From NCBI GenBank assembly GCA_963931925.1, contig OZ007569.1, positions 24,469,162-24,533,161 of the forward strand: a stretch of DNA of 64,000 bases, given 5' to 3'. Below, one piece after another: positions 11,277 through 21,899 of the stretch (position 1 is its first letter; each line of letters begins with the position of its first letter). The position numbers and the translations under genes were made by a program. The notes below the pieces were generated by a model. The model saw only the letters and a program-made list of their open reading frames with translations. It was not told where the DNA came from and searched no databases. The DNA is from Onchidella celtica. Lineage: Eukaryota; Mollusca; Gastropoda; Systellommatophora; Onchidiidae.

Positions 11277-12189
11277 GTGGGTAGTAATTAATGGTAATTT
11301 CTAAGTGATGGAAGCTCTAATAGAAAATTTACAATTTAATGCCCTCCCAAATTCCTCTTTCCAATAAATGTTTTATCATTCAAAACTGGTAATGCTATTT
11401 CTCAAACGTTCAGAATAACGCTGATTTAAAGTTTTTACATTTTTTATCACTTATCTCTAATGGCCACCCATTAATACCACCTTTTAAACAGTGCTTCTGT
11501 GTCTTAGTAATATGCCATTATTAATTATCTTCATCCATGGATGTTTTGATATTTTAATATTTCATCGCGCGTCTCTAACATCACCTCATTAACATCATTG
11601 ATTGTTTCTATGCATTGTCACGTTTACTTCTTATTGTCCCACTATGAGTTGTTCTTTTGTTTCTGTTTTTGTTTGTTTCTCTTGTGTGCTCTTTCAGTAT
11701 GAATGAAGCGTTTTGTCTGAAATGCTTACGTCAGACACCAAACAGATACTGGCTAAGTACTCCCATCATCTTGCACAATCTTCTTGTATTTATCGATGAT
11801 TTATTCCGCCTTCATACTTTCTTTTTGATCCTCTAATGTCGTATTTGAAATAGGTTAATACACCGGTTTCTGTACACTTCCTAATTTATCAGCAAATAAT
11901 GTTTTATTGATAAATATTAAATCATACTTTTGCATATTATTTGATTATTTTAATATCAGTTAATCGTTCAAGATAAACATGAATCTTTGTTAATTGGGCT
12001 CGTTGAATTGAAGTGGACAAAACCTATTCACAATTTGGAATCTTTAAAGAGATTGTGCATGTCTTTACAGAACAAAATGTTCATATTTGTCGAATTGTTT
12101 GGTTCATATCCTGATGAATGGACATGGTATGTGATATTACATGACTGTTATCAGTGATTGTTGGTCGAAATATGAGAGTCTGGTGTGAT
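11277..12189. other. Intronic DNA, no element seen
   Basis: AT-rich sequence after the donor site with no ORF or repeat partner noticed. Sequence close to a mutually exclusive exon can carry splice-control sites, but none can be named from sequence alone. Confidence 0.45.
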
Positions 12190-12264
12190 GAGAGAGAGAG
12201 AGAGAGGAAGAGAGAGAGAGAGAGAGTGAGAGAAAGAGAGAGAAGGAGGAGGAGGAGGAGAAAA
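12190..12264. repeat. GA microsatellite followed by GGA repeats
   Basis: (GA)n with AAG interruptions running into (GGA)n near 12244-12258. Confidence 0.9.
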
Positions 12265-12339
12265 AACAACAACTGTCAATTGCGTGATTTCAAGTGTACT
12301 CACTTTTCATCTGTGTGCTCTTGATGGTAATGATCCTGA

Positions 12340-12443
12340 TCTTGACACCCTACCCCTTTGTTTATAGTTTATAGGGAAGGGAAGGTTGCTCGGCCAAGTA
12401 AATATCTTTCATGAGATAGATAAAAATTCTGATTCTGATTGAC
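12340..12443 (+). mobile_element. LINE 3'-end fragment with TTCTGAT tail
   Basis: Ends ATGAGATAGATAAAAATTCT followed by GATTCTGATTG. The family-like end GAGATAAATAAA(TTCTGAT)n is common at the 3' ends of CR1/L2-type LINEs in marine invertebrates. Only the 3' UTR end remains, and the start is approximate. Confidence 0.45.
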
Positions 12444-13100
12444 ATGTTTGGATCCTAGCTGATCATGCAGATATTTAACTGCTGTGCTAGGTAGATTTCA
12501 TCCAGGTTCATGCTGTTAATATTGATATATACGCTCGTAATAATGTCCTAGGTTGCATTTTTTCCCCTCACAAAACAAACTCGAAGAAATAACAGCATTT
12601 TTGAAGCGGTTATGCTGAACACAACCAGATGTGGTTATTTGGGCAGATGAACCTGAAACTGGAAGGTGTCATTCTACATTTTTCCATGTAGGAATACAAT
12701 AGTTTGTGGAAATGGTATTCATTTGACTTGAAAACAAGTTATTTTCTGAATGGGTCCAGTTTGAACAATGTTAACTTTCGCACCCAAGCCTAACAATCGT
12801 GACTGCGTTCAGTCGAGTGGCATTGTTCCGTTGTTTTATAAGGCATGACTGATAACCACAATCGAAGCCATGACCAAACCTACGCATCTCAGCCTCTCCC
12901 AAGGCTCAAATCAGACAGGACAAAGAGTAAACCCCATAACTCAAGGTACTTTCAAGGGCTCGAATCAGACGGCTGATAGGATCTACTGCCTTCGCTAGTG
13001 TCAGTTTTCACCTTCATGTGAGTCTTCGCACAGCTTGGGAAGGGGGCGGGGGGGGGGGGGGGCGGAGTGGTATCATACTTAGCCCGGAACGGCACAGTCA
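12444..13100. other. Intronic DNA, no gene seen
   Basis: Unremarkable apart from a poly-G tract with one C near 13045-13063. Confidence 0.4.
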
Positions 13101-13114
13101 ACTGCTTGTACACT
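13101..13114 (+). repeat. Target-site duplication of SINE copy 1 (left)
   Basis: ACTGCTTGTACACT, repeated exactly at 13592-13605 on the other side of the SINE. Confidence 0.85.
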
Positions 13115-13591
13115 AGGGACAAGGTGGTCTAGAGGCAAGGTGCTCGCCTCTCATGCCAAGGGTCCCGGGTTCTAAACCCGGGCAGTGCAGGCATGTTGGA
13201 AAGTGGATTTTTCTCGTATTTTCAAGTCCCTGGTCCTATTGGGGGGTAGGATCGAGTAGTTCTTGGAAATTGGATTTTTCTCATATTTTCAAGTCCCTGG
13301 TCCTATTGGGGGGTAGGATCGAGTACCTAGTCTTCTCGGATAAGGACGAAAAAATTCGGAGGGCCCGTGTGCACGTTGCGCACGTTAAAGATACCTTGGC
13401 AGTTGGAAATCGTAAAGAGCAGGCCGAAAGGCCGCTGCCCGGGCAAAATTCAAATTAATAGATTAAAATTTTATCCATATCATCTCCCCCCCCCCCCCCC
13501 CCCCCCGCCAGAACAAGAAATAATAAAAAACAAGTAAAGTGAGGTGTAAATGCCAAGGGCAGCGAACCTCCTAAAATAAAGACCTCAAATC
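13115..13591 (+). mobile_element. Full-length tRNA-derived SINE, copy 1
   Basis: A 477-bp element between perfect 14-bp target duplications. The head resembles a tRNA, closest by eye to tRNA-Glu: RNA polymerase III box A TGGTCTAGAGG at 13125-13135 and box B GGTTCTAAACC at 13168-13178, correctly spaced. Next comes a 67-bp unit present twice in tandem (from about 13205 and 13272; core CAAGTCCCTGGTCCTATTGG). Then a conserved-looking domain (13350-13445; GTGCACGTTGCGCACGTTAA and GAGCAGGCCGAAAGGCCGCT), a long poly-C tract (about 13487-13506), and a non-poly-A tail ending GACCTCAAATC. SINEs of this type depend on a partner LINE for transposition. The partner is not identifiable here. A 5'-truncated copy lies at 20092-20436. 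Confidence 0.9.
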
Positions 13592-13605
13592 ACTGCTTGT
13601 ACACT
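13592..13605 (+). repeat. Target-site duplication of SINE copy 1 (right)
   Basis: Exact 14-base copy of 13101-13114. Confidence 0.85.
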
Positions 13606-14089
13606 CCATAATTTTCTTTAATTTCTTAGTAAATCATTATTTCTTGGGTGTACATTTTGCTGGCAGCAACTGGCTGTGACATTCCGTTCTAAATATTATT
13701 GCCCCCATCCCCAAGACAGCTTATCGCGGTTAAGCCTCGCATGGTCTGATTTGGGACTTGTGGTTCACTTTCACTTTGACAACGTGGTCACTTATATGAC
13801 GACAGAAAAGCCGCGGTTATTAGACGCTGTAACTGACCAGCACAGGCTGTGCTTGTTATTATCACATTATTACTGGGACTTATTAACAGATGCTAAAAAT
13901 CGGCTACGTTTAGCGACCCAAGTCGTATGCGTTTGTTTCGGTGTGGCGTGTCTAAAATAGAAGAACAAGATCCTATAGTAAACGAGAGCAGTTAAAAGTA
14001 AGGGGAAATGAAGACATTGGGATTTTATTGAATTCCATATAGAAATTGAGGAGAGTGGAATCGGGTTTATGTGTCTAACTTTCGGTAAT
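13606..14089. other. Intronic DNA, no gene seen
   Basis: Short ORFs here (13676-13960 plus strand) have no protein-family features. Confidence 0.4.
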
Positions 14090-14091
14090 AT

Positions 14092-14122
<31 letters not shown>

Positions 14123-14123
14123 G

Positions 14124-14203
<80 letters not shown>

Positions 14204-14340
14204 AGAGAGAGAGAACAGTGACAGAAGAAAAAGGAACACAATAAAGAAAAAAGGAAAGCGAGAATGAGAGGGAGAGAAAGAGACTGGGAAAGGGGCTGAT
14301 TGGGAGGAGGGGGGGGGGGGGTGGGGAAGAAAGAGGAGAG
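14090..14340. repeat. Long GA/CT microsatellite and purine-rich tract with poly-G
   Basis: A (GA)n run of over 120 bp to about 14215, then degenerate purine-rich sequence with a poly-G run near 14308-14321. The long minus-strand ORF with poly Ser-Leu is a product of this repeat. Confidence 0.9.
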
Positions 14341-15106
14341 TCTGTGAGAGAAAAAACAACAAACACAAAATGCAAAAAATAAAAACCCAACAAAAATCAT
14401 GCTATGACCGGAACACACCCCACCCCCGCCTGAGACCATGGGCAGCTGTTGAGTAATTTCAGTAGTAGGGAGAATGTAATTGATTCCAGCTTCTGGCAAA
14501 AAGAGGCCCGTTTTCGTAGGAGGTCGTGAAACATTGTTAGCGGCCGTCAAATGCTCTTATCGAGGCAGCTTTCTCAGCGTACGCATAGAAACTAATTGGC
14601 CGCGGGCGCTGAGCAAACGACTAAGCTGCTCAGTCCATACAGTGAGTTGCCAGTGGTGACGGTTGCTTTGCACAGCAAACAGCTCAGGAGACCTTCTTAC
14701 ATCATGGGGTCATTTACAAAGAACCTGTGCTCCATTTTGGCGACCCTCACCCCTCCCCTTCCACTCTTGGACTCGTTTCATACGTCGGACTTCATCTCCC
14801 TCCCCCTTATCTCTCTCTTTCTCTCTCTCTCCTCCCCCCCCCCCCCCCAGCATAGCGCCTATAGAATAGTAAATGTCCATGATAAGTCCTTGATGTTCTG
14901 CAACGGCAAGAGGATTTATCATCACCACTCTAACATCATAAAACAAACTTTCATCAGTGACACAGTCATTATCTGCTTTCGCCACGAAGACATGATCTGT
15001 CTGGCCGTCATCAGTAAAATAAAACATGTTCTCCCAGCTCCTCACGGGTATAATTATCATAGTTCTCTGTGGCATAAAACTCTGCCTCCCGGGCATTGTG
15101 AGAAAC

Positions 15107-15108
<2 letters not shown>
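14341..15108. other. Intronic DNA with one possible decayed fragment
   Basis: A poly-C tract sits near 14835-14849. Immediately after it, 14850-14905 read on the minus strand resembles a stretch at 24195-24250: both translate to EHQG followed by an IY.S.G pattern. This is too short to name. The remainder shows nothing. Confidence 0.35.
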
Positions 15109-15162
<54 letters not shown>

Positions 15163-15256
15163 GGCTTGTAATGGCCTTCAGAGAGAGAGAGAGAGAGAGA
15201 TAGTTTCAGGTCTTTGTTTTATGAGGATCATTACCCATAGCATTTACACCAAGAGA

Positions 15257-15310
<54 letters not shown>

Positions 15311-15311
15311 A
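15109..15311. repeat. Cluster of GA, G and CA microsatellites
   Basis: (GA)n ending in poly-G at 15109-15164, a second (GA)n near 15181-15200, and (CA)n joined to (GA)n at about 15260-15311. Confidence 0.9.
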
Positions 15312-16211
15312 GGACTTTTGAAGGCCAACACAGACAGACAGATAGACAGGCAAGCAGACAAACAGACCCTATAATATCTGTCACATTATTGGCCGTGGAG
15401 AAGAAGGAAATACACTGCGAGACAACTAGACGTGTTGCAATGCCATTCTAGATTTAGAGTTAAACGGCGGGGAGTTTGTCATTGGGTCGATAACAGGGGA
15501 GGATCCCATGCTGATATTGTATGCTGTATCTAGAGGATGTATCCTGAGATAATGATATTGCTGCATGCCTCGGTATGTCATCTCTGTATCTGGCGGGCAC
15601 GTGGTGAAATAAACGGGAGTATAATAGCGTTGTTTTTGCATGCAGGTTAATATTTGGTTTGGAGATCAAGCATGCATATTGCATAATTTGATCTAGTGGG
15701 GGAAGAAAATATCGCTGTTTTGCTTTTCGGGAAATCTTTTCGGAAAAAAGAAAATTCAGAGCGGAAGATTAGCATTTTGTTGTTTATTCCTGTAGCCATT
15801 GATTTGATCGTGCGGGTGGTATTTCCATGTCGTAATACTTTTGTCCTTCAGCAAAACTGTAAATCGGCGGTTCTTGCTATTTTAAAACATTTTCCCGCCC
15901 TACATTGATGTCTCAAGGCTTCGTTTGCCCGCTCAGCAATTCAGGATCGATTTCATGGGCCTTGCAACACAGATGGGACGAACCGGAATTAAGCAGTAGT
16001 GACTGAATTGTGGACATTAGTATAAAAAATCATTATGCCCAATTTGGAGTAAGCAAAAAAACCCTGTAATTTCACAAGCCATGTCGTGAGCATAATATAA
16101 TGGTGTAGGTATCCACATTTCTCTTTTCCTATCTCATCCTCCTCCTCTCCCCCCCCCCCCCCCCACCGAAATATTTCAGTTGATGAAGTTCTGAAAATCA
16201 AGCTACAGTAA
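15312..16211. other. Intronic DNA, no gene seen
   Basis: Contains a GACAGACAGATAGACAGGC-type patch near 15330-15360 and a poly-C tract near 16150-16163; otherwise nothing recognised. Confidence 0.4.
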
Positions 16212-16291
16212 AGTACCCGAAAAATGGTGTAAAGTGCAAAGTGGCCATTATCATACAGACGCACCGTTAAACACAAACTCAGACTCAAACA
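16212..16291 (+). repeat. Family B2 repeat copy
   Basis: GTACCCGAAAAATGGTGTAA, then GTGGCCATTATCATACAGAC, then a CAAACTC-type tail. Its blocks match 44517-44601 in order, so it is probably the 3' end of a SINE or LINE. Confidence 0.55.
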
Positions 16292-18086
16292 TACCAAAAT
16301 TTCGCCGGGGTGAAGGGGCCGGGTGTGGGGTGATTTCCAGAGGTTAAGAACCACTGTCTCCAAAGACAAAAAAAGCTGAAAGAGCAAGACTTTGTTGGCT
16401 ATTCCTGTTGTCATTGGTTAGACAAAGCGGATGGTAAATCCATTTCCCAATACATTAATTTGTCCTTATGCCAAGCTGTAAATGATTTTGCCAATACAAC
16501 GCGATTTTATTTTAGAAAGGTTACACAGTGCAATATTGATGTCTTCATTATTTCAACAGAAATGCAGGAAAAAACGTGGTAGTACGTGAGTAGTTAAGCG
16601 ATCAACAAGCGCCTTCGGTAAAACGTGAGCATTTGGGCAATGAACAGACTTCTTCAGTAAGTGAGTACCGGTAGTCAGACAATAAAAACCAGGAAGAAAA
16701 CAGTGAAATATGTAGACTTGATATTGTAATTTTGGCAAGGTTAATTAAATTATTGTTATTGTAAATCAACCCCTTGCTTGAAGCTGGAATAGGTAACAAG
16801 TCGAACATTCTCATGTCCCAGACTGAAAAGATCCCCGATCGAGTCAATGCGATTTCACCAACAAATGAAAAACACAGGGGATAAACAATCATAGTCCACA
16901 GTCATGAAACGTGAATTTTTTGCAATTATCCTGGCTTTTTACGAACTTGGATCACGAGCCTGATCTCTGCAATTACAAAATATTTAAAAAATCACTCGGT
17001 TCAATTTCAAAATAGAATTTGTGGACTTTCAAACGTTAAAAATCGATTTTCTGAGTCTCATGTTTTTGCGGCTGCGGCTGTTTATTTCCACTTTGGTTCT
17101 CAAAAGTAATGGCTCATATTGCAAGTGTGATGGACAAGAATACAAAGCCTGCGAACGTCCCATTTTTTAAAATCCTTTCATCCTCATGATATCAAGTGAC
17201 ACCCCCCCCCCCTTCCTTTCCCATCCATCTCATTTTGTTGGACACTTCACATATTTTACTGTGCAGATTCTGAATGAAAATAAAATGGTGTCGAAGGTAC
17301 TTAAGCTGCACTTAGTAGAATAATACACACCATTTCTTTTTAATTGTCTGAACGAAGGCGGGCAAAGGTATGATTCATAGGAACTTTCTAGAGATTTCAA
17401 TTTCCTTAAACGAACTCAAAAGTGGGAAAAAAATTATTTGCATTCTGCGTGTGTGTGTGTGTGCGCGCGCGCGCGCATAAAACAGGAGATTACGACCCAG
17501 AGTATATGGTAAACGTCACATTAATATGGCCAGAGGAATTATGATCGACTGTCATTCGAGTAGTTGCCTGAGAGTGGATGCTGGAAGGTTGGGAGGGGGG
17601 GGGGCGGGGGGGGGGGGCTTTTAAAAACCGTTATTCCACCTGATAACTTTGGTACCGCCAAATTCCCAAAAGATGAGGTTTGGCTGGGTGCAAGATTATG
17701 GGGTCCGTTTTCTTGAGGGTTTGCCATAATTATTATTTTAGTATTGGCCACTGGCCAGGCGTAAAACGTTTAGGGTGGAACATTCGCGTTATCTCTCTCC
17801 TAAGGGCCATATTTTAAAGCGTTCTTTCTTGGCCACTGAATATAAATTGTGTCGACTATTCAAAATTTCAGACGCATTCATCTTTTTTTTTTTCTCTCTC
17901 AGAATTAATAGGACATTTTGTCATTGCCAGACGTTCACTATGAAAGGCATTTGTTACAGACAAAAAGGCAAGTGGGTAAGGGATAATGATCCTGTAATTA
18001 TGTCTATCACGTCTTATTATATAGTTTCATCTTAGGTTTGTAAAGCACCGAGCTGAAACTTTTTCTTTTTTTTTTGTTTCGGTTTT
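16292..18086. other. Intronic DNA, no gene seen
   Basis: Contains C and G runs (about 17203-17212 and 17587-17618) and a (GT)n(GC)n tract at 17448-17476. No credible ORF. Confidence 0.4.
17448..17476. repeat. (GT)n(GC)n alternating purine-pyrimidine tract
   Basis: GTGTGTGTGTGT passing into GCGCGCGCGCGC. Alternating purine-pyrimidine runs of this kind can adopt Z-DNA; that is general knowledge, not shown here. Confidence 0.85.
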
Positions 18087-18241
18087 AGTGGGAAATATGG
18101 ACTAAAGAGATGAACTGGCGAGACCGAAACAAGTCTATTTCTCTAGTTCAGGCGCCTCAAATTCAAAACTTGTCTTTAGTCAGCTGATGGACAGAGAGAC
18201 CCCTCGCGCTGTCAAAACAGACTTGACTCACTGTGCCGCCA
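18087..18241 (+). repeat. Family C copy 3, split by the Mutator-like element
   Basis: From GTGGGAAATATGGACTAAAG to TTGACTCACTGTGCCGCCA. The family end (..GCGCCACCAG) resumes at 20771 after the inserted element, which shows that family C was the insertion target. Confidence 0.7.
18233..18241 (+). repeat. 9-bp target-site duplication (left) of Mutator-like element
   Basis: GTGCCGCCA, identical to 20771-20779. A 9-bp duplication together with long terminal inverted repeats is the usual signature of Mutator-like elements. Confidence 0.85.
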
Positions 18242-18884
18242 GCATTACTCAAATTTACAATATAATACTTCAGACACTTCTGACGTCACGCATGTTTATT
18301 TATGCCTCGGTTCCCCACCGGCTGGGGATTCCCTTATGCGAGCGCAGCATGGCCTGCTAAACTTCCTTCCCGATCTTTTCGACTTAGACTGGCTTTGGAT
18401 TGGGGGCAACCACCAAACTTCTTTTCTGAGATAATAAAAAAAAAGAAAGAAAGAAAGAAAACAGTGGACTTTCCCTTAACTAACAAATGCATGGTAGCTC
18501 CGTTCATTTGAATTGAGTTCAACACCAAATTCATTTAGATCTATTTCTAATCCTCTGTTGCAACAGAATTAAAAGCTAAAATGAAAGTGATTTTTGTTTA
18601 ATAGTTTTTACCCAAGACCCATTAGACCAAGACAGTGCAATCCATCGTTAAATATAAAGGCGAAGACTTCCGCCGCGTGCGTAGTCTGCTAGACTGACCG
18701 AGCGCATATGGAGTGCCCAGTTATGGTTCGGTAAGCAATGATTTAAAGGTGGCATGAAGTAAACAGTGATACATGTACAAAAATATGTTTTCTTCGTTTT
18801 GTGTCCCATGGGATGAGATGGGGTTAATAGACTACCAAGACTACCAAAACTGTACAATATAGCACCTATTCAAAGAATTAATTT

Positions 18885-19215
18885 AGTGATTAAAGCAAAT
18901 AAATGACTATAAACTGCAAACTTTGAATGAAGTTCTTAATAAGACCAAAGGGGAACTGTACATCTTCTGATCTTATGAAGTGTAGGGATAACCAGGGAAC
19001 AAGAGGAATGAAGTAGGAAAAAGATACCAGACGGGTCATTATTTAAATGACTAAAGCAAATAAATGGGTATAAAATGCAAACTTTGAATGAAGTTCTCAC
19101 ATACATCAGACCAGAGAGTAAATTTACATCTTCTAATTTTATGAAAAAGTATAGAGATAACCAGGGTAGCAGAAAAAGAGTAATGAAGTAGGAAAAGAGA
19201 CCAGGTGGGCGATTA
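18885..19215. repeat. 162-bp tandem duplication inside the Mutator-like element
   Basis: Unit 1 starts near 18886 and unit 2 near 19048. Both contain TAAAGCAAATAAATG, GCAAACTTTGAATGAAGTTC, GATAACCAGGG and AATGAAGTAGGAAAA. By eye about 80% identical, so it is older than the SINE insertion is likely to be. Confidence 0.8.
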
Positions 19216-20084
19216 AAAAAACAGCAACAGAAACTCACTAAAATCGAGCCGCAGTATTCTGATGATAATGAAAGTTAAAAAAAAGTGTTACTCATGTTGC
19301 AGCTTCCTCAGTTTTCCAACTATCTTCCCTGAAATTTTCTGTTTTGGGGCAATATTATTTATTGAATTTCTATTTGCTCGAAGATTAAAAAAGAAAAACG
19401 AAACAAACAAACAAACAACAAAACTTCCTTTAAAAGAAATTCGGGATGATCAAGTGGAAAATTTCATTCACATATCATAATTATATTGATTGTACGTATG
19501 GGATTCCTTAGCTTTAAGAACACGCATATACTGTAAACATCTATAAGTTTGGGGCCTATTCAACTGAAAACAAAGAAAAGATCAAAGAAAATCGCCGCTT
19601 AGAAAGAATGGTGCTGTGCAGAGGCTTCAAATTCAAGATTTGTAGGGTCATGATAAATGTAAGACTGCATGCAAAAATTCAGTTTATCAGTATTTGATCG
19701 ATGACGTTTTACGCCTTCTTCAAGCAAACAAAAAGACGATGCCCTTTGACCTTATACCAAAAGTTGAATTAGCAGTTCACAAACACAAACACACAGCAGG
19801 TGATCTCCATAGCACACAAGTCATGCATTAGTTCAAACACAAAAATACTGGGACTATACTATGAGTGAAAAGGTGTATGTCTGATGTCCAATTTACTATA
19901 ATTGACATAAACTTCAAGTCTGCATTATAGGATCCCTTGAAGTTTATGAACTAATACTCCATACGCGCTCGGTCAGTCTAGCAGACTACGCACGCGGCGG
20001 AAGTCTTCGCCTTTGTATTTAACGATCGATTGCACTGTCTTGGTCCAATGGATCTTGGGTAAAACTATTAAGCAAAAAGCACTT

Positions 20085-20091
20085 TCATTTT
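20085..20091 (+). repeat. Target-site duplication of SINE copy 2 (left)
   Basis: TCATTTT, repeated at 20437-20443. The unoccupied version of the same site survives in the left arm of the inverted repeat (18578-18586 region). Confidence 0.75.
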
Positions 20092-20436
20092 CACGGTAGG
20101 ATCGAGTAGTTCTTGGAATTTGGATTTTTCTCATATTTTCAAGTCCCTGGTCCTATTGGGGGGTAGGATCGAGTACCTAGTCTTCTCGGATAAGGACGAA
20201 AAAAAAATTCGGAGGGCCCGTGTGCACGTTGCGCACGTTAAAGATACCTTGGCAGTTGGAAATCGTAAAGAGCAGGCCGAAAGGCCGCTGCCCGGGCAAA
20301 ATTGAAATTAATAGATTAAAATTTATCCATATCATCTCCCCCCCCCCCCCCCCCCGCCAGAACAAGAAATAATAAAACAAGTAAAGTGAGGTGTAAATGC
20401 CAAGGGCAGCGAACCTCCTAAAATAAAGACCTCAAA
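20092..20436 (+). mobile_element. 5'-truncated tRNA-SINE, copy 2
   Basis: Starts inside the first 67-bp tandem unit of the SINE (GGTAGGATCGAGTAGTTCTT) and runs through the conserved domain, poly-C tract (about 20338-20355) and tail AAAGACCTCAAA. It is nearly identical to the 3' part of 13115-13591. The tRNA-like head with boxes A and B is missing. Seven-base target duplications flank it, and it splits the right arm of the Mutator-like element. Confidence 0.9.
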
Positions 20437-20770
20437 TCATTTTAGCTTTTAATTCTGTTGCAACATAGGATTAGAAATAAAGGAACTTGGTGTTCAACTC
20501 AATTCAAATGAACGGAGCTCTGCCATCCACGTGTTAGTTAAGGGAAAGTCCACTGTTTTCTTTCTTTCTTTTTTTTATTATCTCAAAAAAGAAGTTTGGT
20601 GGTTGCCCCCAATCCAAAGCCAGTCTAAGTCGAAAAGATCGGGAAGGAAGTTTAGCAGGGCATGCTGCGCGTGCATAAGGGAATCCCCAGCCGGTGGGGA
20701 ACCGAGGCAGAAATAAACATGCGTGAAGTCAGAAGTGTCTGAAGTATTAAATTATAAATTTGAGTAATGC

Positions 20771-20957
20771 GTGCCGCCAGCCCTAGGGGTAAGCCAGACC
20801 AAGGCCGGCGTGGGCCCCAGCTTGGTGGCGAGAAATTTGAGTAATGCGTGCCGCCAGCCCTAGGGGTAAGCCAGACCAGGGCTGGCATGGGCCCCAGCTT
20901 AGTGGCGAGCCACCAAGCTGGGGCCTACGCAGGCCTTGGTCTGGCTTACCCCTTAGT
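20771..20957. repeat. 77-bp tandem duplication plus hairpin (family D repeat)
   Basis: The block AAATTTGAGTAATGCGTGCC, made of the last bases of the Mutator-like element and its target duplication, occurs at 20756 and again at 20833. The repeat unit is 77 bp and includes GGTAAGCCAGACCA. From 20909 an inverted copy follows (CACCAAGCTGGGGCC ... GGTCTGGCTTACCCC), making a hairpin with arms of about 48 bp and almost no loop. The same inverted sequence family recurs at 62872-63080. Confidence 0.8.
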
Positions 20958-21899
20958 TTGTGGGCGGGGGGGGGGGGTGGAGAGGAAAGATGAAGCATTC
21001 TTTGTTCTTCCTTGATCTCCCGTGGCATTCGTGTAATTCTTTTTGGGTGTAACTATTTGCGGGTTTGAATTCTTCAGGTTACGGTGAAGATTTAGATTAC
21101 GCCAATTGGCCACATCAGCCTTATCTTTGACAGCAAGGCCATTGTAACATTTTTGGAAATTGAACATGTTAAGTTTTGAACAGAAATCCCATTGTGAGTA
21201 TTTTGGCAAGATGGCCTAAATAGATCTCGTTAAATTTGATCAGGGAACAAGTTATGGGTCCCGGCGAGCCAAACGTAACAGGAACTCAAATTCTAACTCT
21301 AACCCCATGGCCCAGCACTTCCCCCAACATTTGTTGTGCAAATAAAACGTAATGTCACTATAGGCCTCAAACAATCACTTCGGAATTTTTAAATATAATA
21401 ATTTTTTTTTATGCTGCCTGCAAAAGTTGTATTCTAGAATGTTCTCTCTCTCTATCTCCGTCTTTTCTTTTTATTTCTGCGGTTACGGAGTAGTTAAACC
21501 TCAGGCCTTTTCAAATGTTCAAACTGTTTCTTGAACTTTGGACATAGTTTGGGACCAGCCTAGCAAATGGATAAAAGGATTCTTAGTTACTGAGTTTTGT
21601 TGTTCAATACAATTAATTATTTCACTTGTTGAAAACCAGCACACCGTTCAAATGTAGTAACCTTATCCCGCCTCAGTTTTCAAGCCCAGGAGAATTCGAT
21701 AGCCGCACAGGGCGTAAACACGTATTTTTCCGCTCAATTGATTTAAAGCGCGTGACTCTCGTAGATCATTGTTATCCTGATTGTTTTGCCCAGTAGGCTG
21801 ATTCTAACGAGAACCAGATATGTTGCACCTGGCCGTTGATTGTTTTATCTTGCAGAGGCCGTGCGTATTAAGTTGTCTCATGGCATAATTTGAAGTCAG
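20958..21899. other. Intronic DNA, no gene seen
   Basis: Starts with a poly-G run near 20965-20977. No repeat partner or credible ORF. Confidence 0.4.

Larger units (their letters stand above)
18242..20770. mobile_element. Non-autonomous Mutator-like (foldback) DNA transposon
   Basis: A 2,529-bp element that begins GCATTACTCAAATTT and ends AAATTTGAGTAATGC. Left terminal inverted repeat 18242-18714 (473 bp); right 19956-20770, which is 463 bp once the nested SINE and its duplicated target are set aside. The arms match along their full length at roughly nine bases in ten; for example GCGGCGGAAGTCTTCGCCTT near the inner end of the right arm reads back as the complement on the left. The 1,241-bp interior holds a tandem duplication (18885-19215) and no transposase-like ORF. 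Perfect 9-bp target duplications flank it. The superfamily is inferred from arm length and duplication size only; no MuDR-type protein is present. Confidence 0.8.

Noticed and set aside
13120..13190. tRNA gene
   Set aside because: It has boxes A and B but weak acceptor pairing, a non-standard T loop and SINE sequence attached, with target duplications around the whole 477 bp. It is a SINE head.
13870..14550. 226-residue minus-strand ORF rich in Ser and Leu
   Set aside because: It is a translation of the GA/CT microsatellite; no stop occurs in a dinucleotide repeat and no family features exist outside it. Similar ORFs at 9006-9354, 34651-34897 and 36190-36567 were rejected for the same reason.
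15452..15480. Further family C copy at TTAGAGTTAAACGGCGGGG
   Set aside because: Only the short GAGTTAAACGG block matches; none of the later family C blocks follow.
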